Of a stretch of 64,000 bases of DNA, positions 9,862 to 18,447 are shown in pieces. The stretch is taken from positions 56,627-120,626 of the forward strand of contig CAMYOL010000056.1 in assembly GCA_947260005.1 (NCBI GenBank). The letters run 5' to 3'. Source of the DNA: an uncultured Ectothiorhodospiraceae bacterium (GTDB lineage Bacteria > Pseudomonadota > Gammaproteobacteria > UBA6429 > Thiohalophilaceae). The first letter of the stretch is position 1. Each line of letters opens with the position of its first letter. Under the pieces are notes generated by a model. It had not been told where the DNA came from. It ran no database searches and saw nothing but the letters and a program-made list of their open reading frames with translations. The translations under genes were made by a program, and so were the position numbers.

Positions 9862-10749
9862 TTACTTAAAATAATTTACTAATTGATTTTTATCCAACAG
9901 AAACACACCGCTCCCTCCATATTCAAAATCCAACCACATAAAGGGAACATCAGGAAAGGTTTTTTCTAAAATTGTTTGGCTATTACCAACCTCGACGATC
10001 AAAACCCCATCATCATCAAGATGGTCAGCCGCTTCATTCAAAATAATCCGCACACAATCTAATCCGTCATCGCCCGATTTCAAGCCTATTTCAGGTTCAT
10101 GTTTATATTCATCAGGCAGATTATTGTACTCTTCAGCACTGACATAAGGCGGGTTGCTAACGATGATATCGTATTTTTTATCGGCTAGTTGAGCAAACAC
10201 ATCCGATTTTATAATATTGACCCGCTCTTCGAGTTTTAGCTTTTCTCTATTCTTTAGTGCGATTTCAATGGCATGATTATCAATATCAACAGCATCAACC
10301 TGTACGTCTTGCAGGTAATAAGCACAACTTAAGGCAATACAGCCACTACCCGTACCGATCTCTAGAATAGAATGTATATTGCTACGCTTAATCCAGGGTT
10401 GAAATTCTGACTCGATCAATTCAGCAATCGGTGAACGGGGCACCAAAACCTTTTCATCGACATAAAACGGTAACCCACAAAACCAGGCTTCATTGACTAA
10501 ATATGCTGCGGGTATTTTTTTATCGATACGTAACTGCAATAAAGAATAAATGTTCTGGTTCTGCTCGTCGCTAAGTAATGTATCACCCTCAAATCCCGAC
10601 AAGTCAAAATCGGTTTTTAATGCATAAGCTAACAAATAAACTGTTTCAGAGACTGAATCACTGGTGCCATGACCATAAAATAACTCGGCATCTGAAAATT
10701 GTTGTTCAGTCCAGTCGATCCAGCCGGCAATGGTATTGGGTTGGGACAT
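9862..10749 (-). CDS. prmB: Ribosomal protein L3 N5-glutamine methyltransferase
   Basis: SAM-dependent methyltransferase that modifies a glutamine of ribosomal protein L3. The SAM site is ILEIGTGSGCIALSCAYYL and the catalytic NPPY is in IIVSNPPYVSAEEY. The N-terminal helical domain begins with WIDWTEQQFSDAELFYGHGT, which separates PrmB from the release-factor enzyme PrmC. The ATG at 10749 (295 residues) follows the mog stop directly and fits family length. An ATG at 10812 with GAGG upstream would add 21 residues overlapping mog and cannot be excluded. Confidence 0.92.
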   Translation of the reverse strand: MSQPNTIAGWIDWTEQQFSDAELFYGHGTSDSVSETVYLLAYALKTDFDLSGFEGDTLLSDEQNQNIYSLLQLRIDKKIPAAYLVNEAWFCGLPFYVDEKVLVPRSPIAELIESEFQPWIKRSNIHSILEIGTGSGCIALSCAYYLQDVQVDAVDIDNHAIEIALKNREKLKLEERVNIIKSDVFAQLADKKYDIIVSNPPYVSAEEYNNLPDEYKHEPEIGLKSGDDGLDCVRIILNEAADHLDDDGVLIVEVGNSQTILEKTFPDVPFMWLDFEYGGSGVFLLDKNQLVNYFK

Positions 10750-10753
10750 GCTA

Positions 10754-11296
10754 TTAAGCGTCAGTGGGTTTTTTGGCGTGTTTAGGTCGAAATGCTTTAA
10801 CGACATGTTCATTGGCCTCTATGTATGGCCCTTCGATCAAGTCGATACAATAAGGTATTGCCGGGAAAACCGCATTTAAACAATCATCTATTGCAGAAGG
10901 TTTTCCGGGTAAATTTAAAATCAGGCAACGGTTGCGGATGCCGGCAATCTGTCGTGACAAGATAGCGGTCGGGACAAACTTCAATGACACTGCCCGCATT
11001 TGTTCGCCAAAACCATCCAGAATTTTCTGACAAACCGCTTCGGTCGCTTCCGGGGTAACATCACGTGGTGCCGGCCCGGTACCTCCTGTGGTAACAATCA
11101 AACAACAACCCTGCTCTTCTAACTCAATCAGGGCCGATTCTATCTGTTGCTGTTCATCGGGAATAACTTTTGCGATAGCTTGCCACTCATTTTTTATGGC
11201 ATGCGACATCCAGCTCTGCATTGCAGGCCCACCTAAATCTTCATACTCACCTTTACTGGCCCGATCCGAAACAGTAACAAACCCAATTTTTATCAT
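10754..11296 (-). CDS. mog: Molybdopterin adenylyltransferase
   Basis: Adenylates molybdopterin before molybdate insertion in molybdenum cofactor synthesis. About 180 residues. It follows E. coli Mog closely: IGFVTVSDRASKGEYED at the start, LIVTTGGTGPAPRDVTPEAT for the MPT-binding loop, FGEQMRAVSLKFVPTAILSR, and LNLPGKPSAIDDCL. The ATG at 11296 is used; it has GGAAAA upstream, while the TTG at 11308 would place that motif inside the gene. It lies just upstream of prmB. No other molybdenum cofactor genes or molybdoenzymes are in the window. Confidence 0.95.
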   Translation of the reverse strand: MIKIGFVTVSDRASKGEYEDLGGPAMQSWMSHAIKNEWQAIAKVIPDEQQQIESALIELEEQGCCLIVTTGGTGPAPRDVTPEATEAVCQKILDGFGEQMRAVSLKFVPTAILSRQIAGIRNRCLILNLPGKPSAIDDCLNAVFPAIPYCIDLIEGPYIEANEHVVKAFRPKHAKKPTDA

Positions 11297-11401
11297 ATGA
11301 TTTTCCAAACTATGCTGTTAAACATAATCATTGTTATGGCTTAAATGTGTTAACGCTATAAAATAATTCAGCGAGATAATTCGCCTCTTTATTAAACAAG
11401 A

Positions 11402-12514
11402 TTAAGAGATATCTGCCAGGGTATCCGCCAATCGAACAGGTTGACGTTTAGAACCCCAGGTTCCGGGCTTCTCGTCAAAATGACCGGCGCAAATAGTATC
11501 ACATTTTGGACAGCGCGCATCCGCACTCAACTTGTATTCCAGAATTTGATACCAGTCACGAACAATCAAGGTCTCACCGCATCCGGAACAAAAAGTAGTA
11601 TCACCCTGTTTGTCATGGACATTTCCGGTATAGACATAATTAAGACCTGCAGTTATCCCAATCTCACGCGCCCGGGTTAATGTACTCGCGGGCGTCGACT
11701 CAATATCCATCATCTTCCAGTCCGGGTGAAAGGCTGTAAAGTGGATGGGTACATCCGAGCCTAAATGGTCTGCCACCCATTTACACATCTGTTCAAGTTC
11801 GCTATCCGAATCGTTCTCTCCCGGAATCAATAAGGTCGTTAACTCTAACCAGACCCTGGTTTCGTGTTTTATGTATTGCAGGGTATCGAGCACAGTATGC
11901 AGATCACCACCGGCTATCTTGCGATAAAAACGTTCGGTAAAGGCCTTGAGGTCGACGTTGGCCGCATCCATGTGCTGATAAAATTCGCGTCGCGGTTCCG
12001 GACAGACATAACCGGCCGTCACCGCAACCGTTTTAATATCGTGTTCCTTACAGGCAACAGCTGCATCAATCGCATATTCATGAAAAATAACCGGATCGTT
12101 ATAGGTGAAGGCAATACTCTTACAACCATGTTGTTTCGCTGCAGCCGCTAATTTTTCCGGGCTGGCGGCATCCGCCAGGGTATCCACCTCGCGTGATTTA
12201 CTCATATCCCAATTCTGACAAAATTTACAGGCCAGATTACAACCCGCCGTACCAAACGATAAAACCGAACTGCCGGGATAAAAATGGTTTAAGGGTTTCT
12301 TTTCAATCGGATCAATACAAAAACCACTCGAGCGACCATAAGTCGTGAGAACCATTTGATCATGCAAACGGCCACGCACAAAACACAGACCACGTTGCCC
12401 CTCGCGCAGCTTACAGTAGCGGGGACACAGATCGCATTGAATCCGTTTATCCTCTAACCAATGCCAATATTTGACTGGTTTCGCGTTTTGATCAGTGATT
12501 AAGGCATCTGACAT
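11402..12514 (-). CDS. amrS: AmmeMemoRadiSam system radical SAM enzyme
   Basis: Radical SAM protein of about 370 residues, related to pyruvate-formate-lyase activating enzymes. The cluster motif CxxxCxxC is in CNLACKFCQNWDMS. Before it lies a cysteine pair region CDLCPRYC, and the C-terminus carries CSGC and CPKC, a likely zinc or iron-sulfur ribbon. This architecture defines the AmrS family. Divergent from amrB and amrA across a 92-base AT-rich gap, so all three are probably expressed together. The reaction is not established to my knowledge. Confidence 0.93.
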   Translation of the reverse strand: MSDALITDQNAKPVKYWHWLEDKRIQCDLCPRYCKLREGQRGLCFVRGRLHDQMVLTTYGRSSGFCIDPIEKKPLNHFYPGSSVLSFGTAGCNLACKFCQNWDMSKSREVDTLADAASPEKLAAAAKQHGCKSIAFTYNDPVIFHEYAIDAAVACKEHDIKTVAVTAGYVCPEPRREFYQHMDAANVDLKAFTERFYRKIAGGDLHTVLDTLQYIKHETRVWLELTTLLIPGENDSDSELEQMCKWVADHLGSDVPIHFTAFHPDWKMMDIESTPASTLTRAREIGITAGLNYVYTGNVHDKQGDTTFCSGCGETLIVRDWYQILEYKLSADARCPKCDTICAGHFDEKPGTWGSKRQPVRLADTLADIS

Positions 12515-12606
12515 ATTCGTACTCTCTCGATTGAAGGGTTTATGATATATACTATATATATGTAAATGGGCACAACTGATCAGATTTCAATCGATGGACT
12601 AGCTAA

Positions 12607-13413
12607 ATGAGCCAAAATATTCGACAAGCTGCGGTAGCGGGAATGTTCTACCCTTCCGCCCCTGGTGAACTTGCCTCAACCATATCGGCCTTATTTCAAA
12701 CGGCAGCGGCAGAATCTGGCGCTGACAAGTCTCTCTGTCCAAAAGCAATTATTGCCCCACATGCCGGTTATATCTATTCTGGTCCTACTGCGGCTATGGC
12801 CTACCAATGTTTACAGGCATGCCATAAACAATACAATAAAGTCGTTTTATTAGGACCATCACATCGCGTCGCGGTCAATGGCCTAGCCTTGAGCAGTGCC
12901 GATACCTACCAGACCCCCCTGGGCGTCATTCCACTTGATATCGACACAATTAAAGCCTTAGCCACTTATGATTTTGCCTCCATCAACGATCTGGCCCACC
13001 GTGATGAACACAGCCTTGAAGTACATTTGCCTTTTTTACAATCGACACTCGATGAATTTAGTTTAGTACCAATTGTAGTCGGCGAAATTAACCCGGAAAA
13101 TATCGCTAAAATATTAGACCGATTTGAAAATGAGCCGCATACTTTAATCGTCATCAGTACCGACTTAAGTCATTTTCATGAATACAATGAAGCGCGTCAA
13201 CGCGATCAAAATACATCAACCGCGATCCTTAACTATGATTACAATGCCATAGGTTACCATGATGCCTGTGGACGCAATCCAGTTAACGGCGCACTTTATT
13301 GGGCACAGCAACATCACCACCCAATAAAATTAATTGATATACGTAATTCTGGGGATACTGCCGGTGACAAAGATCGCGTGGTGGGTTATGCCGCTTACCA
13401 TATTTATAACTAA
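12607..13413 (+). CDS. amrB: AmmeMemoRadiSam system protein B (Memo-like)
   Basis: 268-residue Memo-family protein, homologous to human MEMO1 and folded like class III ring-opening dioxygenases. Family blocks are GMFYPSAPGEL, IAPHAGYIYSGPTAAMAY, LLGPSHRVAV, DEHSLEVHLPFL and STDLSHFHEYNEA; their histidines suggest a metal site. Its stop overlaps the amrA start in TAATG, which points to translational coupling. Exact function is unknown. Confidence 0.93.
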   Translation: MSQNIRQAAVAGMFYPSAPGELASTISALFQTAAAESGADKSLCPKAIIAPHAGYIYSGPTAAMAYQCLQACHKQYNKVVLLGPSHRVAVNGLALSSADTYQTPLGVIPLDIDTIKALATYDFASINDLAHRDEHSLEVHLPFLQSTLDEFSLVPIVVGEINPENIAKILDRFENEPHTLIVISTDLSHFHEYNEARQRDQNTSTAILNYDYNAIGYHDACGRNPVNGALYWAQQHHHPIKLIDIRNSGDTAGDKDRVVGYAAYHIYN

Positions 13414-13964
13414 TGCTCAGCGAACACAACAGACAAGTACTTACTAACCTCGCACAGGATTCGATTCAATACGGGCTGGGTCATCACCGACCGCTCGAGG
13501 TCGAACTAAATGACTATCCTCCCGAATTAACAGATACCAAAGCCAGTTTCGTCACCTTAAAAATAAAGAATAATCTACGCGGTTGCATTGGAACATTAGA
13601 AGCTCATCGGCCTTTGGTCGTTGATGTATCGCACAATGCCTTTGCTGCGGCCTTTAAAGATCCCCGCTTTGCACCGGTAAACGAACAGGAATTTACCCAA
13701 CTGCAATACCATATATCCGTGTTAACGATTCCGGAACCGATGACCGTTGTCGATGAAGAAGACCTGTATAGCCAGTTGCAACCCGGTAAAGATGGAATTG
13801 TATTATCAGACGGACACTATCGAAGTACGTTTTTACCAAGTGTCTGGGAATCACTCACCACACCGCAATCGTTTATTCAACAATTGAAACTAAAAGCTGG
13901 ACTTGATGCACATCACTGGTCAGACAGCATTCGTTTTGAACGCTACAAGGTAGAAGAGTTTTAA
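13413..13964 (+). CDS. amrA: AmmeMemoRadiSam system protein A (AMMECR1-like)
   Basis: 183-residue AMMECR1-domain protein. The family signature is LRGCIGTLEAHRPLVVDVSHNA in the first half, quoted here in part as LRGCIGTLEA, followed by AAAFKDPRFAPV. Later come GKDGIVLSDG and TFLPSVWE. Start overlaps the amrB stop. The invariant Leu-Arg-Gly-Cys-Ile-Gly is complete, so the gene looks functional. Biochemical role is unknown. A palindromic repeat follows the stop. Confidence 0.93.
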   Translation: MLSEHNRQVLTNLAQDSIQYGLGHHRPLEVELNDYPPELTDTKASFVTLKIKNNLRGCIGTLEAHRPLVVDVSHNAFAAAFKDPRFAPVNEQEFTQLQYHISVLTIPEPMTVVDEEDLYSQLQPGKDGIVLSDGHYRSTFLPSVWESLTTPQSFIQQLKLKAGLDAHHWSDSIRFERYKVEEF

Positions 13965-13974
13965 TCACTCTTTC

Positions 13975-14097
13975 GTCATTCCCACAAACCCGTCATACCC
14001 GCAGGGCACTTTTCCCGCGGAGGCGGGAATCTAGATTTTAGAAAACTATTTATGGATTCCCGCTTCCACAGGAAAAGTGCCCTGAGGGTATGACCGG
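13975..14097. repeat. Imperfect palindrome of the GTCATTCCCGC family
   Basis: Arms at about 13991-14032 and 14054-14096. The centre contains CCCGCGGAGGCGGGAATCT opposite GGATTCCCGC, the same core as the inner palindrome at 3476-3535, with outer arms GCAGGGCACTTTTC opposite GAAAAGTGCCCT. It lies between convergent genes (amrA and the pentapeptide protein). Confidence 0.82.
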
Positions 14098-14179
14098 TAG
14101 CGGGTAATTTGCACGGTGGGCTATACACACATGATATGTCGAATAAATGTATGTAACGGGACAGCTGAAATGACTAATT

Positions 14180-15046
14180 TTATTGTGTCAAACATTTACC
14201 AACCGATTCAGCCAAACAGGTTTGCCCTGTGATCCAAATCGTGTTTTTTAATGTCGCATCCTTAAACTCAGTATTATTTAACGTCGCACCGGTTAAATTA
14301 GCATAAGATAAATTCGCCCCATTAAAGTTAACATTACTTAAGTCCGCGTTTCGTAAATCAGCACCGATTAACCGTGTTCGGCTTAAGTTAACGAAGCTAA
14401 GATTTGCATTGCGTAAATTGACATAAGATAAATCAGCTTGCTTGATACTCGAGCCCACCAGGTTTGCCGACTCCAGATTGGCATTGGCCAACTGCGCACG
14501 ATTTAAATTACTGTTCAGGCTTTGCAAGCCCACAAACTGACAGTTTCGCCAATTCACATTTGCCGCCGCCGGCGATGAACATTGTGCGGCTTCCTGTTCA
14601 GGGGTCGGCAACATAAAACCGGCTGCGACACCCAGCGTCAAAATAACGACCACGAGGATAATACCCATCAAACTTTTATCGCGGCGTATTTTATTTTGTG
14701 CCAGCACTGATTCACGATGTTCCCGATATTCCGATGCCGTAAACGACTCCTCATCGCGCCGTCCAGGTCCAACGCGCTCCGCATCTTCGCCTTCACGACG
14801 CTCAAAACGGCGTTCATCCGCCCAGCGTTTTGCTGCCTCGATGCGCTCCTCACGGTTCTCAACATTTCGGCCAAGCTTGAGTACATCGGGGATCAGCTCA
14901 GCACAAGTGCGCACCACCACCCAGTCTTCCTTATCCTTACTGGCCTGATCGTTAAGCCCAATGCGGCCGAGCAAAATAGATTGCTGAATCTGCCCGGCTG
15001 GAAACGGGCCAATAACCTTATCTTGATTGCGTATATACCAGGCCAT
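14180..15046 (-). CDS. GYF_2 - transmembrane - pentapeptide repeat protein
   Basis: 288 residues in three parts. Residues 1-50 form a GYF_2-like domain (WYIRNQDKVIGPFPAGQIQ, then DWVVVRT). A charged Arg/Glu-rich segment follows at about 58-120. One membrane helix lies at about 125-147 (SLMGIILVVVILTLG). The C-terminal half (about 160-275) is a run of pentapeptide repeats of the A(D/N)Lxx type, predicting a right-handed beta-helix. With the GYF part cytoplasmic, the beta-helix would be periplasmic. Function unknown; I would not call it a quinolone-resistance protein. Pairing with the flagellar-like genes across the divergent gap is not established. Confidence 0.85.
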   Translation of the reverse strand: MAWYIRNQDKVIGPFPAGQIQQSILLGRIGLNDQASKDKEDWVVVRTCAELIPDVLKLGRNVENREERIEAAKRWADERRFERREGEDAERVGPGRRDEESFTASEYREHRESVLAQNKIRRDKSLMGIILVVVILTLGVAAGFMLPTPEQEAAQCSSPAAANVNWRNCQFVGLQSLNSNLNRAQLANANLESANLVGSSIKQADLSYVNLRNANLSFVNLSRTRLIGADLRNADLSNVNFNGANLSYANLTGATLNNTEFKDATLKNTIWITGQTCLAESVGKCLTQ

Positions 15047-15229
15047 GCTGTTATTTCCTCAACCTGTCCCCTCAAAAGATGATATTTCTGGACGCTAAAA
15101 CAATTAATTCGAATACCCTTATAGCCCAACGACTTCTCCCATAGGGATAAGGCTTGGATAAGGATAAATAGCCTATTAAAGACCTATTCGGCCGAATTTT
15201 CGCAGAGCTTGAGGAAAACTACCAGAATC

Positions 15230-16618
15230 ATGAACATAACCCCCCCATCCGGCCCACCACCGACGGATCTTGACGGCCAAACCGTGGAGCCCACCGTGCC
15301 AACACGCGCGTCACGCCCGGTGAACCCTTCACCGTCATCACAATCCGTGTTGCTCAAGCTACAGCCGAATTTGTTCAAGCTCGGACAGGTGTTAGACCTG
15401 GTGGTCGCTAAAATGGATCGTGATAACGCCCTGTTATTGTTGCAAAACAAATTCTTCGACAAAGATGGCCAGCCGTTAAAACTGCAATTTACCGTGCCAC
15501 GATCCCAGGCCAGTGAAGTGGGTGAACGCATTACCGCGCGCGTCACCCAACTACAAGACAATATGCCCAAGCTCTCGGTGATCGCTACCGAGAAACCGCA
15601 GATCAACCTCAACAACCTGATCGCCCAGGCGCAAATGAAACAACAACCCTTACAACAGTTACTCGATGGTTACGCGCAGGTCACCAGCAAAGTACCGGCC
15701 AACGGTGTGTTACCAAAGGAAATAAACGACCGCATTCAAACCTTATGGCGCGCCTTACCCGAATCAGCGCAAATTCAAAAAGCCAATACCTTAAAACACG
15801 GCATCCAAAACGCCGGACCGTTTTTAGAATCACAAATGCTCAAGGCCAGCCTCAACGAAAAAGCCTTTTTCCCGGCGACCGATACCAAAACCAATTTACT
15901 GCGTATCGCCGAGGCGATCCGTCACCAATTACAAACACCGACATCAACAACACCATCAACAAGCAGCACGCCTTCGGCATTAACACAAAACGCAACCCAA
16001 ACCGCATCGGCAACCAAACCACCGAACCTGCCACCAAACGTAAACATCGCCCCGCAACAGACAAAGGTCGATCCGGATATCCCGGCGCCCTCGGTACGTC
16101 ACCCTGTCTCGATGAGCACGTTAACCGGCGATCAAATATTAGAGGTGTTGTTACAACAAACCGAAGGTAGCCTGCAACGCACCCTGACTCAACAACTGCA
16201 AATGCTCAACAACGAAACCGCGCGCCAACAACTGATCGTCGAATTACCAATCCGTAATGATCAAGACGGTGTCGATGTGTTTGACTTACGCATATACCCC
16301 GATCAAGAACAAGGCTCCGGTGCAGAACAAGAAAACGACGCCACCAGCTGGACGGTAATGATGTCGTTTAACCTCGACGGCTTAGGCCCGGTGCGCGCGC
16401 AAGTAAGTTTTGCCAATGGCCAGGTGTCGACCAACTGGTGGGCCGAACAAGCCGAAACGGTGGAACTATTTAAAAATCATATCGAAACCCTGCAAAGCCG
16501 ACTCACCCATGTCGGCGCAGAGGTAGATAAACTCAATTGCCAACACGGTCTACCAAAAGTACAAGAGGCCCAAATCGTCGCACCGTATAACGATAGTTAT
16601 TTGGACGAACAAACATGA
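15230..16618 (+). CDS. FliK-like hook-length control protein
   Basis: Probable 462-residue FliK-like protein. The N-terminal two thirds is Pro/Gln/Thr-rich and low in complexity. The C-terminal part (about 350-455) matches the Flg_hook domain, including MSFNLDGLGPVRAQVSF and STNWWAEQAETVELFKNH. The start is the ATG at 15230; the TTG at 15209 overlaps the GAGGAA that could serve as ribosome binding site. Its last codons overlap the FlhB-like gene (ATGA). FliK sets hook length and triggers the FlhB substrate switch, and the partner next door fits. The canonical fliK is normally near fliLM, which is far away here, so this may be the only FliK or a paralogue. Confidence 0.75.
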   Translation: MNITPPSGPPPTDLDGQTVEPTVPTRASRPVNPSPSSQSVLLKLQPNLFKLGQVLDLVVAKMDRDNALLLLQNKFFDKDGQPLKLQFTVPRSQASEVGERITARVTQLQDNMPKLSVIATEKPQINLNNLIAQAQMKQQPLQQLLDGYAQVTSKVPANGVLPKEINDRIQTLWRALPESAQIQKANTLKHGIQNAGPFLESQMLKASLNEKAFFPATDTKTNLLRIAEAIRHQLQTPTSTTPSTSSTPSALTQNATQTASATKPPNLPPNVNIAPQQTKVDPDIPAPSVRHPVSMSTLTGDQILEVLLQQTEGSLQRTLTQQLQMLNNETARQQLIVELPIRNDQDGVDVFDLRIYPDQEQGSGAEQENDATSWTVMMSFNLDGLGPVRAQVSFANGQVSTNWWAEQAETVELFKNHIETLQSRLTHVGAEVDKLNCQHGLPKVQEAQIVAPYNDSYLDEQT

Positions 16619-16902
16619 AAGACTTTGAGCAACCCAAAACCGTCACCCTCGCTGTGGCATTAAACTACGACGAAGTCACCGCGCCGGTGGTGTCGGCCAA
16701 AGGCCAGGGCGACATCGCACAAAAAATATTTGAGATCGCCAAACACCACAACGTGCCGTTGCAGGAAAACAAAGAATTGGTAAAGATTTTATCCACCATC
16801 GAACTCGGTGAACACATCCCCGAGATGCTGTACTTAGCGGTCGCCGAGATTATTGCCTTTGCCTATTACCTGCAAGGCAAAACCCCGAAACGCCCTTCCT
16901 AA
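16615..16902 (+). CDS. Short FlhB-like (EscU/YscU/HrcU C-domain) protein
   Basis: 95 residues corresponding only to the cytoplasmic C-terminal domain of FlhB; there are no membrane helices. AVALNYDEVTAPVVSAKGQG occupies the position of the FlhB segment around the autocleavage site, but NPTH/NPEH is absent (the full FlhB at 47794-48924 has NPEH). Later LVKILSTIELGEHIPEMLYL matches the end of the FlhB C-domain. Such stand-alone proteins usually pair with FliK-like proteins and are proposed to substitute for or modulate FlhB's cytoplasmic domain. Start overlaps the previous stop. Confidence 0.85.
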   Translation: MKDFEQPKTVTLAVALNYDEVTAPVVSAKGQGDIAQKIFEIAKHHNVPLQENKELVKILSTIELGEHIPEMLYLAVAEIIAFAYYLQGKTPKRPS

Positions 16903-16917
16903 AACTAACTAGCATCC

Positions 16918-17130
16918 TTGTCATCCTAACCGGAGCGTAGCGTAGGAAATGACTGTAGCGAAGCGGAAGGAATACTGCGTGATCCACGAACCGCTTCGAG
17001 GCAGTGACTGCATGAAACACGAATTGGTTGACCGTAGTGCAGCGAAGGAAATACTGTTCGAAACGCGCAGCGGTTCAAGGCAGTGCAAAGCATGTGGAGC
17101 GGAACGAAGTGCAGCGAAGGATCATGATCT
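16918..17130. repeat. Degenerate GTCATCCTAACCGGAGCG / GCGAAGGAT dispersed repeat
   Basis: Starts with TCATCCTAACCGGAGCG and contains two rough units sharing AAGGAA(A)TACTG...GCGGTTC(A)AGGCAGTG, ending in GTGCAGCGAAGGATCATG. It is the reverse complement family of 57209-57295. Short ORFs across it are repeat translations, not genes. Together with 17131-17306, where I see nothing, it fills the gap between the FlhB-like gene and the PA2779-family gene. Confidence 0.8.
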
Positions 17131-17306
17131 TTACTTCAGCCCTTCTGCCGCCATTCAAGTTAAACGCCCTCTCCCACAGGGAGATGGGTAAAACCCATTG
17201 GGTTCAGACACCATTGCTCTAACGGATTGTGACAACGATGAAAAAATTAAGTTTGGGGTTAGAGTAAAAACTCAGACTCTAGTGCCTAAAGTAAGGTGAG
17301 ACAACA

Positions 17307-17333
17307 GCCGGTAACCAGATAACGGTTACCGGC
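17307..17333. terminator. Hairpin downstream of the PA2779-family gene
   Basis: Perfect 10-base stem, GCCGGTAACC against GGTTACCGGC, with a 7-base loop. It lies 18 bases beyond the stop of the leftward gene. The T tract on either side is poor, so intrinsic termination is only probable. Confidence 0.45.
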
Positions 17334-17350
17334 ATTGCTAAATATTAAGG

Positions 17351-17752
17351 TTAATTTACTGTTTTCTTCACAAATGGAAAGATATCGGTATAACCCATAA
17401 TATCAGTAAACAATAAGACCAGAAAAACAATCAGCGCGACTTCAAGCAACCCTGCACCGGCAGGTAACTCATCCATATTTTTATTCATCTCGCGAACTTC
17501 GTCTGCTGTCATTGACATAACTCGTTGTTTTGCCATGTCAGGATCAACACCATGATCGATTAGTGCAGCTCTTACTTCATCACGGTCCAGTGAGATTAAT
17601 AACTTGTCACGATCAATTTGGTGCTGTTGTTGTGTAACCAGATCAGTACTTGTCACTATACCGGCATTGACAGTCGACAAACCAGAGATATACAACATCG
17701 TTATAATGAGAAGTTTTGGTATTAAATGGTTTTTTGCTAGGCGATCAAACAT
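17351..17752 (-). CDS. PA2779-family membrane protein
   Basis: 133-residue exported or membrane protein. N-terminal signal-like helix (about 11-31), then a helical segment with DRDKLLISLDRDEVRAALIDHGVDPD and MTADEVREM (given in part), and a C-terminal membrane helix (about 103-121, LLEVALIVFLVLLFTDIMG). This matches the PA2779 family. The ATG at 17752 has GGAG upstream. In other genomes the gene usually neighbours a PA2778-type C39 peptidase, and none is visible here. Role unknown. Confidence 0.75.
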   Translation of the reverse strand: MFDRLAKNHLIPKLLIITMLYISGLSTVNAGIVTSTDLVTQQQHQIDRDKLLISLDRDEVRAALIDHGVDPDMAKQRVMSMTADEVREMNKNMDELPAGAGLLEVALIVFLVLLFTDIMGYTDIFPFVKKTVN

Positions 17753-18447
17753 GGTTAACTCCAATTATTAGAATCATTATATATTAGGTAGTAAGCAGCC
17801 ACATCTGCTGGCTACTTGTTATATGTTATTTCATCATGAATAAATAATATAGGGCCTAAAGAGCATGGCCAGTCTAAGAAATTCACCGAACATGATGTGG
17901 TTGATGTCTCTTTTCCTCATTTCAAAATTAACTGTGATGTGGTTCACAATTATTCTGACTTTCATTCCAGAAAAATTGCTTTACTGATGTATGGTTGGTC
18001 AGGGGTGCAAAAACGGGGGCAGGTCCAATTTTTTTGGGAAAAGGGTGTTTAGGCACGAATACACCGCCGCTATTAGATGATACTATTTGTAAATCAGCGA
18101 CATAGCGTGATCCGACCAAAATCCACATGTTCGATCCAACTCCTCTATTCGTCTTCAAGCATTGTTCTTTTCAATAACTTTTTAATCATTACTGGTATTT
18201 TTTTGATCTACAGAATAAAGATAGATGCATCATGGCAGAAATTGCAGGGGTATCAATATTTACTGCGCGGTATTTTTTTAAACTTCTTCGGTTACTCTGG
18301 TGCAATGATCGCCGCCCTCATCGTTGGTTTGTTAATTGTAATTTAAGTAAAAACCGGGGGCAGAATGAACCTCCTCCAATCATTAAATGCCCCACTAAAT
18401 CGTAGCTAGATACTATACTCTATATAATATTTATAAATATCATCGGT
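17753..18447. other. Gap with no convincing gene; possible small membrane-protein remnant
   Basis: No gene with clear homology. A rightward ORF at 18077-18346 (89 residues) has two hydrophobic stretches in its second half (FLIITGIFLIYRI and GAMIAALIVGLLIVI) but no good ribosome binding site; it may be a remnant or a small membrane protein. Near 18010 and 18352 the words GGGGGCAG and CGGGGGCAGAATGAACCTCC resemble half-units of the GGGGTCAGAG repeats. Confidence 0.4.

Noticed and set aside
16949..17222. Two overlapping short ORFs
   Set aside because: They are translations of the dispersed GCGAAGG repeat.
17928..18158. Leftward 76-residue ORF in the gene-free gap
   Set aside because: No ribosome binding site, no domain, and low-complexity composition; looks like a chance frame.
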